The position numbers were made by a program, and so were the translations under genes. Positions 42,268 through 46,641 of a stretch of DNA of 46,641 nt are shown here, one piece after another (position 1 is the first letter of the stretch; each line of letters starts with the position of its first letter). Source of the DNA: a virus; the IMG/VR virus record IMGVR_UViG_3300007775_000004, positions 1-46,641 of that record; one strand, written 5' to 3'. The notes below the pieces were generated by a model that saw only the letters and a program-made list of their open reading frames with translations, made no database searches and was not told where the DNA came from.

Positions 42268-42523
42268 CGGGGGAACGTTAGCCCCAACGGAGTGGCATCC
42301 AGCCGCAGAGTCGGCAAGGGTTTGGTTCAACGGTGTGTCGCTGAGCGAGAGAATGTTATGGGTAGAGTCGTTTGCGTCGTGTGCTCTTGAGGGCAATCGA
42401 ACCGCCGAAATCTGTTCAGAAACTTTGAACCGGATTATGTCTGGTGAAAAAGTTAGCGACCGCTACCTGCTTGGCCTGGTCTGGACCATGAGATATGGAG
42501 ATGGAGGTAGAAGACATGAATGA
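42260..42523 (+). CDS. Small hypothetical protein
   Basis: 87 aa: TEWHPAAESARVWFNGVSLSERM, LVWTMRYGDGG. No family recognised. Good GGAGG upstream; overlaps the next gene by 8 bp. Confidence 0.5.
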   Translation: MSDGGTLAPTEWHPAAESARVWFNGVSLSERMLWVESFASCALEGNRTAEICSETLNRIMSGEKVSDRYLLGLVWTMRYGDGGRRHE

Positions 42524-43037
42524 CAAGTTGAAAGCGTGTCCGTTCTGTAAAAAGTTGCCGGAAATAACCAAACACGCCAAAGAAGAGCTTTGGTCTCTTC
42601 TTCATCGGTGTAAGGTTGTCGGGGCAATTAAGATCGATTGGGGCAGTTACGATAGAATAGTTGCCGCTTGGAACACCCGCACCCCTGACCCGTTGGTGGA
42701 GGAGTTGGAGGAGGTGCTTGGTAAGTATTTCGATGTTGGTCGTATGATGGTAGAGGACCATGAAAAATGGTCCACAGGAATAGTCGGTTGTACGTCATCT
42801 AAGATGATGCGAGACTTGATAGAGATAACTCCCAACATCCTCTCCCGCCTAGAAGACAACGACTTAGACCGCACCCCCGACCCGTTAGTGGCGGAGGCTA
42901 TCAAGATATTGAAAAAACTGTCCGACATAGACGAGAAAAGTTGCTATTCGGATGAGTTTGTTGCCGAACTGGATGACGTTATGGTGGAAGTCAGAGAAAC
43001 CATCTCCCGCTTAGAAGCCAGAAAGGAAACGATATGA
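42516..43037 (+). CDS. Lar-like restriction alleviation protein with duplicated tail module
   Basis: 173 aa from ATG 42516 (GGAGGT before it). The N-terminus LKACPFCKKLP…HRCKV…IVAAWNTR matches the zinc ribbon and WNTR motif of Lar-type restriction-alleviation proteins. Then come two copies of an RTPDPL-start helix (RTPDPLVEELEEVL and RTPDPLVAEAIKIL) and an SRLEARKE end. The next gene repeats the module. If Lar-like, it would protect the genome from host type I restriction. Confidence 0.6.
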   Translation: MNDKLKACPFCKKLPEITKHAKEELWSLLHRCKVVGAIKIDWGSYDRIVAAWNTRTPDPLVEELEEVLGKYFDVGRMMVEDHEKWSTGIVGCTSSKMMRDLIEITPNILSRLEDNDLDRTPDPLVAEAIKILKKLSDIDEKSCYSDEFVAELDDVMVEVRETISRLEARKETI

Positions 43038-43345
43038 GTAACGAGTTGAAAGCGATAACAGAAAAGCTCGACCTGATATTTGTTAAGCTCCCGATTAACC
43101 TTGACGGGAGTTGTGTTGTGCCTCTTAGCAGAGATGAGTATCAAACTATCCGCAAGGCATTAACCCGCACCCCTGACCCGTTGATGGCGGAGTTGGTTTA
43201 TGAGCTAAAACGGGCCGATAAGATAATCGTCAGATTGGCTCGTATGGTTAAACACTATGGATACTCCGAAGAAATCCCCGATTTACGTAAAGACAAAAGA
43301 AAGTACACTCTCTCCCGCCTTGAGGCCAGAAAGGAAGGTGAGTGA
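43034..43345 (+). CDS. Hypothetical protein sharing the RTPDPL/SRLEARKE module
   Basis: 103 aa. Ends with TRTPDPLMAELVYELKRA…YTLSRLEARKEGE, the same module as the preceding gene; the two encode a 21-bp identical DNA stretch there (42675-42695 and 43163-43183). No zinc ribbon. Gene fusion or recombination in this part of the block is likely. Confidence 0.55.
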   Translation: MSNELKAITEKLDLIFVKLPINLDGSCVVPLSRDEYQTIRKALTRTPDPLMAELVYELKRADKIIVRLARMVKHYGYSEEIPDLRKDKRKYTLSRLEARKEGE

Positions 43346-43719
43346 TGGGAAAGTGTATCGAGTGTGGACGAGAGGCGCAGTTGACTATAAATAATAAGTG
43401 CGCCGAGTGTTTTGCCCCCACCCGCAACACGATAGAGGAAATCGAGGCGGCTGAAGCCCAGAGAATCGAGAGGCTTGGGCACGTTCCTCCGAAGTTTGAG
43501 GGGGTTCCGTTCAAAAGGGGGACTATTAAGATAGATCCATTTCCCTTCTTTGATGATTCGGAATTTCGTAGGCAGATAGTAGAGGAAATCGAGGCGGCGT
43601 TCAACGAATACTTTGCGGTGTCGTGTGGGGTAAGGATTGTAACCATCAAGCGGAATGAAGTGTTCGACATTCTCGCCAAAGCCAAGGGAGGAGAGTTGCC
43701 TAAATGCGAAAAGTCATAA
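43345..43719 (+). CDS. Zinc-ribbon protein with helical tail
   Basis: 124 aa from ATG 43345 (the GTG at 43342 is the alternative). KCIECGREAQLTINNKCAECFAP is a CxxC-CxxC ribbon followed by acidic helices. Overlaps the next gene by 16 bp. Function unknown. Confidence 0.6.
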   Translation: MGKCIECGREAQLTINNKCAECFAPTRNTIEEIEAAEAQRIERLGHVPPKFEGVPFKRGTIKIDPFPFFDDSEFRRQIVEEIEAAFNEYFAVSCGVRIVTIKRNEVFDILAKAKGGELPKCEKS

Positions 43720-43940
43720 TCTTACTGGCCATGGTGGTTGGGTGCTCGACATCCCCATACCAGCCAGAACCGCTGACACCGCAAGAGCAGATCGACAGCC
43801 TGGAGGCCGAGGTCTGCCGCCTCAACGCAAGAATCGAGACCGAAAGCCTGGACAAGTCCCGGTGGTGGTATCTGGCGCAATGCTACAAGGCTCAACTGGA
43901 TTCGGCTGGGATAGAACTCACCTGTCATGGAGGAATATGA
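43704..43940 (+). CDS. Small lipoprotein
   Basis: 78 aa. RKVIILLAMVVGC with lipobox VVGC (residues 11-14) and Ser/Thr after the Cys, then a coiled-coil part (EQIDSLEAEVCRLNARIETESLDK). This is the layout of a small outer-membrane-anchored lipoprotein, e.g. an o-spanin or a superinfection-exclusion protein. It lies in the early block, not in the lysis cassette. Ends on the next start (ATGATG). Confidence 0.65.
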   Translation: MRKVIILLAMVVGCSTSPYQPEPLTPQEQIDSLEAEVCRLNARIETESLDKSRWWYLAQCYKAQLDSAGIELTCHGGI

Positions 43941-44365
43941 TGAAAGCTAAGATGATTGTTCTGCTGGTATTGATGGCCTCAACGGTGTTGGGGCAGGTGG
44001 ACCATTGGACTCCCGACGATAAGGTTATCGCTGATGATACTATTTGGGTCGACCCTCTCCCCATGAAGATCGACACAATAGGAGTTGACACGGTGGGGTG
44101 GGGTGTGGATTCGTCATCATATTACTCAACCGGTAGCAGCTCAATATCGGGCTGGTACTTTGCTGTCGATACTGCGATATACCCCCAGTGGCGGCACTTT
44201 GTCGCCCCCATCCTCCACTACACCACTGACACGTCCTACTACCTAACAGATAAGCAGGTGGGCTTTCTTAACAAATTATTGGAGATCAATGAGTCATGCC
44301 CCGGTTGTCCGGTAACGATTAGCACGGACAAGTGGTTTGTCCGCCCCAAGAAGGGGAGTCTGTGA
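43940..44365 (+). CDS. Exported protein of the early block
   Basis: 141 aa. KAKMIVLLVLMASTVLG|QVD signal peptide with Gln at +1. Mature part is Asp/Ser/Trp-rich (DDTIWVDPLPMKIDTIG; AIYPQWRHFVAPILHY) with a CPGCP pair near the C-terminus. With the lipoprotein gene just before it, it forms an envelope-directed pair. Start 43940 is 6 bp from GGAGG; ATG 43937 is possible. Function unknown. Confidence 0.6.
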   Translation: MKAKMIVLLVLMASTVLGQVDHWTPDDKVIADDTIWVDPLPMKIDTIGVDTVGWGVDSSSYYSTGSSSISGWYFAVDTAIYPQWRHFVAPILHYTTDTSYYLTDKQVGFLNKLLEINESCPGCPVTISTDKWFVRPKKGSL

Positions 44366-44682
44366 TGAATAAACGGTTACCATCTCTCAGCAAAGCCGGG
44401 GCCAAGCTCAAGCCGGATGCCGATCCCGAGACGATGAGGCGCAGAGCGTACCAGAGGGCTTACTATCTGGCCCACAAAGAGAAAGCCAAAAACTACCAGA
44501 AAAGGTACAACGAACTGCATAAGGTGAAAAAGGGTAAGCGGTATACCAAGTCGAAGTTTGTCCGGGAGACCATCAAATCCAGTTACACCGCTTCAGACCT
44601 GCTCAAGATGCCAGCCAGCAAGATGGTCCATGCCGTGAGCACGATAGTCAATGAGGACGCTACTTACGTGGGGGTGAGATGA
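44365..44682 (+). CDS. Basic protein, possible nucleic-acid binder
   Basis: 105 aa, Lys/Arg/Tyr-rich: MRRRAYQRAYYLAHKEKAKNYQKRYNELHKVKKGKRYTKSK. Basic helices of this type bind nucleic acid. Its start overlaps the previous stop (TGATG). Confidence 0.55.
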   Translation: MNKRLPSLSKAGAKLKPDADPETMRRRAYQRAYYLAHKEKAKNYQKRYNELHKVKKGKRYTKSKFVRETIKSSYTASDLLKMPASKMVHAVSTIVNEDATYVGVR

Positions 44683-45074
44683 TTAAATCCCTTGTGATCG
44701 ACGGAACGCCCGAAAGCTCTCATGGCCGGTGCCGGTTCCTGATCTGGATTAACGGCGAAAAGGTCTGGTTGCAATGCCGTATGTTCGGTTACTTGTCTAA
44801 GTTGGCGGTTGCCCGGAGATTGGGGTCGGGATGGTTGCACAAGACAGAGATTGAACCGGGGACGAACTATGGTCGGTATATTTACCGGCTGAAGGATCAG
44901 ATAAAGATTCAGACTGAGTTGGTCCTGAACATCCCCAACGACAGACGTGGCAACTACTATCTGGACGTAGAGCCAGACAGGATATTTTTCAACCATAAAC
45001 AGCTATCCGACTTCCCGGATGCTCTTGTCCGTGAGGCGGTTGGGATGGTAGTAAGCAAACAAGAAAGGAAGTAA
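44679..45074 (+). CDS. Hypothetical protein
   Basis: 131 aa. IDGTPESSHGRCRFLIWINGEKVWLQCRMFGYLSKLAVARRL, strands and a basic helix; no family recognised. ATGA overlap upstream, 3-bp gap to the next gene. Confidence 0.55.
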   Translation: MIKSLVIDGTPESSHGRCRFLIWINGEKVWLQCRMFGYLSKLAVARRLGSGWLHKTEIEPGTNYGRYIYRLKDQIKIQTELVLNIPNDRRGNYYLDVEPDRIFFNHKQLSDFPDALVREAVGMVVSKQERK

Positions 45075-45077
45075 GTG

Positions 45078-45524
45078 ATGGATAGCGAAATACAATCAGT
45101 AGTTGGTTTACCGTCCGAAAAGACCCTGATTTTCCCGATATGGAGATGTGCCGATAAATTCTACGTGTCAACCGGCGATATCCTCGGAGGTGTTGCTAAG
45201 TGGGCTATTATCCAGTCTCCCTACACTGTTCCATATGATCTCAGTGAGGCGATAGAATCCCTGAACATGTATTTGCTCAACAATCATGGATGGGGGGATA
45301 TGCCCCGAGAGGTTGGGATAAAACTTAGCTGTCGTGAAATAAGGGAGTTGCTTGAGACGGCATTTGATCTAATCCCCGAGATCATGGCGTGGAACGTAAG
45401 CAAGAAGGATAGACCAGGCGGTGTTGAGTTGAACACCGACCCGGACTATGATTTTATTGACCTGTCGGCCCTTGCCAGAAATGTGGCCCATGAAATTACG
45501 TTAGATAGGCTCTACCATCTCTAA
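45078..45524 (+). CDS. Hypothetical protein, last gene of the early block
   Basis: 148 aa from ATG 45078 (GTG at 45075 alternative; AAAGGAAG upstream). SEIQSVVGLPSEKTLIFPIWRCADKFYVS, then acidic helices and a C-terminal VAHEITLDRLYHL. No family recognised. Followed by the block's terminator. Confidence 0.6.
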   Translation: MDSEIQSVVGLPSEKTLIFPIWRCADKFYVSTGDILGGVAKWAIIQSPYTVPYDLSEAIESLNMYLLNNHGWGDMPREVGIKLSCREIRELLETAFDLIPEIMAWNVSKKDRPGGVELNTDPDYDFIDLSALARNVAHEITLDRLYHL

Positions 45525-45626
45525 CCGTTCCCGGTTGCGGGTAAATAATCGGGTGGTTAACACGGCCCGTCAATGCGTTGTAGAGGCTATACCAAAACAT
45601 AGCTGATTTTCCTTGATTCATTGACA

Positions 45627-45659
45627 GCCCCCGGTCTTAGCGGATCGGGGGTGTTTTTA
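45627..45659 (+). terminator. Terminator of the early block
   Basis: CCCCCG (45628-45633) pairs with CGGGGG (45646-45651), 12-nt loop, followed by TGTTTTT. About 100 bp after the last plus-strand gene. Confidence 0.8.
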
Positions 45660-45754
45660 TGTCAGCGACCACCGGCCAGAATCCCACCAAACAGCGCGGG
45701 GTCGCCGTGGTTCACTTTATTGAGCCGGTTGGGGGGATTTTACTGCCAAACAGA

Positions 45755-45772
45755 GAAAAGCCCGTAGCGGGC
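45755..45772 (-). terminator. Second terminator of the late block
   Basis: On the minus strand GCCCG (loop CTA) CGGGC is followed by TTTTC. It lies just downstream of the stronger hairpin at 45785-45820 and would act as a backup. Confidence 0.6.
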
Positions 45773-45784
45773 CAGTATGGGGCC

Positions 45785-45820
45785 AAAAAGCAACCCCCGC
45801 CGCTTGCGCTACGACGGGGG
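45785..45820 (-). terminator. Terminator of the late block
   Basis: On the minus strand a 9-bp stem (CCCCCGTCG with CGGCGGGGG, one G-T pair; plus-strand arms 45794-45802 and 45812-45820) is followed by TTGCTTTTT. It lies 58 bp after the stop of the outer-membrane-like gene. Confidence 0.8.
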
Positions 45821-45877
45821 TCTGGGAGGAGAAGAGCAGTATGAATGGCTGGACCGCACCGAAAGAGGAAAAGAAAT

Positions 45878-46363
45878 TTAGATAAAGGCGTGTAGCCCGA
45901 ATCCTACCTTAAATTTAGAGTCGTAATTCGATTCTGTGTCAAAGGCCGACTGATATTTGCCGAATACCCACGTTCCCCACGATACCCCCAGAACATCACC
46001 GACCGTATAGGCCGCCGCCAGTCCGACAGAATTAGTCAGGTAAGTAGCGGCCGCCACCCCACCGGGGCCGGGTTCGTTTGACCAGTCATGACCCGCCGAA
46101 AGGACAGGGCCAGCGTAAAACTTGTCGGTTTTCAAGGTAAACAGGGCCGCAACCTCAACGTCCGCTTCAACGGTGGTGCCAAAATCGCCAAAGGCGAAGG
46201 TCCAGATCGGACCGCTAATCTTGGTCCCCATACCCCACCGGGCAGAGAAATCACCGTTGTAGATAGCACCGGCCATGAAAGCCGATGTGGGGGGTTCCTG
46301 CGCCTTCATAGTGATCGGTATGAGGATCAGGATCGCCAGTATGATTGCTATTTTTCTAAGCAT
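45878..46363 (-). CDS. Outer-membrane beta-barrel-like exported protein
   Basis: 161 aa from ATG 46363 (a longer frame from 46411 lies over the holin-like gene). LRKIAIILAILILIPITMKA|QEP signal peptide with Gln at +1, then about eight amphipathic strands (SARWGMGTKISGPIWTFAF; FYAGPVLSAGHDW; GVSWGTWVFGKYQ; KFKVGFGLHAFI), the last ending in an aromatic/hydrophobic pair as barrel proteins do. Phage barrel proteins such as lambda Lom act on the host surface; receptor masking is plausible. Last gene of the late block. Confidence 0.65.
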   Translation of the reverse strand: MLRKIAIILAILILIPITMKAQEPPTSAFMAGAIYNGDFSARWGMGTKISGPIWTFAFGDFGTTVEADVEVAALFTLKTDKFYAGPVLSAGHDWSNEPGPGGVAAATYLTNSVGLAAAYTVGDVLGVSWGTWVFGKYQSAFDTESNYDSKFKVGFGLHAFI

Positions 46364-46641
46364 TGGGAACCTCGTTCTTCTTGACGGACTTGACGGTAGC
46401 GTGAGCGGCACTTGAGATAACCATTCCGCCGGTCAGATACGGGATCATTTCGGCAATAGGGATATGCAGGCCGAACAGGTTGCTCAGCCCCCAGATCGAA
46501 ATAAAGTTAAGCACCGCCACGATGAACACGCTGGTAATCGGTACGTCAGCCGGGATTTTCGCCTTAATGACCTGCGTCAGCGGCATAATCAAGCCAGCCG
46601 ATACGATGGGCCAAAGTGAATTGAAGAAAGTTGAAGGGTCC
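46356..46641 (-). CDS. Holin-like small membrane protein (5' end wraps to position 125)
   Basis: 95 aa on the closed circle: MDPSTFFNSLWPIVSAGL, then IMPLTQVIKAKIPADVPITS, a strong hydrophobic segment (VFIVAVLNFISIWGLSNLFG), a second one (AEMIPYLTGGMVISSAAHATV), and a basic end (KSVKKNEVPNA). Two membrane segments, small size and position next to endolysin and HNH suit a holin. The stop overlaps the start of the beta-barrel gene by 8 bp. The window itself ends 2 bp short of the ATG; the start is at 125. Confidence 0.75.
   Translation of the reverse strand, partial: DPSTFFNSLWPIVSAGLIMPLTQVIKAKIPADVPITSVFIVAVLNFISIWGLSNLFGLHIPIAEMIPYLTGGMVISSAAHATVKSVKKNEVPNA
46519..46641. repeat. Terminal direct repeat (right copy)
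   Basis: Identical to bases 1-123; see the left copy. Confidence 0.95.

Larger units (their letters stand above)
45525..45877. other. Convergent intergenic region
   Basis: 353 bp between the ends of the early and late blocks. It holds the plus-strand terminator at 45627-45659 and two minus-strand terminators at 45756-45772 and 45785-45820. An open frame at 45659-45844 on the plus strand lies over the terminators and is unlikely to be a gene. Nothing else was seen. Confidence 0.75.

Noticed and set aside
45525-45660. tRNA-like folds in the convergent gap
   Set aside because: Only terminator hairpins are seen; no cloverleaf or CCA-adjacent acceptor stem.
45659-45844. Plus-strand 61-aa open frame between the two blocks
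   Set aside because: It runs through the terminator hairpins, has no ribosome binding site, and its sequence is explained by the hairpin arms.

Overview
The window is a complete genome, about 46.5 kb, of a short-tailed (podovirus-like) double-stranded DNA phage. Bases 1-123 are repeated exactly at 46519-46641, so the contig closes into a circle of 46,518 bp. One gene, holin-like, runs across the junction. No integrase, lysogeny repressor, tRNA, DNA polymerase or RNA polymerase gene was recognised.

There are two opposed transcription blocks. The minus-strand (late) block starts at about 29.75 kb and runs leftwards through packaging (terS, terL), a 50-aa basic protein, a GroES-like co-chaperonin, portal, scaffold, major capsid protein, connector proteins, nozzle, internal virion proteins, an unusually large set of exported tail, spike and fibre proteins, and a lysis cassette. 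It then crosses the circular junction and ends at 45.88 kb with an outer-membrane beta-barrel-like protein and two terminator-like hairpins. The plus-strand (early/middle) block starts at about 29.9 kb. It carries a ribbon-helix-helix-like protein, an ERF-family recombinase with a coiled-coil partner, a replication initiator and DnaC-like helicase loader, HNH and DUF5131 proteins, and many very small, tightly overlapping genes, a striking number of them zinc-ribbon proteins. It ends at 45.52 kb, followed by a terminator at 45.63-45.66 kb. The two blocks converge there.

Host: many proteins carry Sec signal peptides, and several have Gln straight after the predicted cleavage site. That habit is known from Bacteroidetes and relatives (the Bacteroidetes 'Q-rule'). 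Ribosome binding sites, however, are clear AGGAG-type Shine-Dalgarno sequences, which typical Bacteroidetes lack. This points to a Gram-negative host of the wider FCB/Zixibacteria-like groups, but it is inference only.

Most interesting points: (1) about half of the connector, tail and fibre genes, including the nozzle and a connector protein, begin with a Sec signal peptide, whereas terminase, portal, scaffold, capsid and internal proteins do not; this suggests that part of the virion may pass through or assemble at the envelope. (2) A compact structured RNA of about 100 nt with its own promoter and terminator lies at 35.23-35.36 kb, directly before the replication initiator. (3) A phage GroES-like protein sits beside the portal. 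(4) An iteron-like 11-bp triplication inside the initiator gene may be the replication origin. (5) A 15-bp inverted repeat flanks a small cassette gene and covers the start of the nozzle gene.
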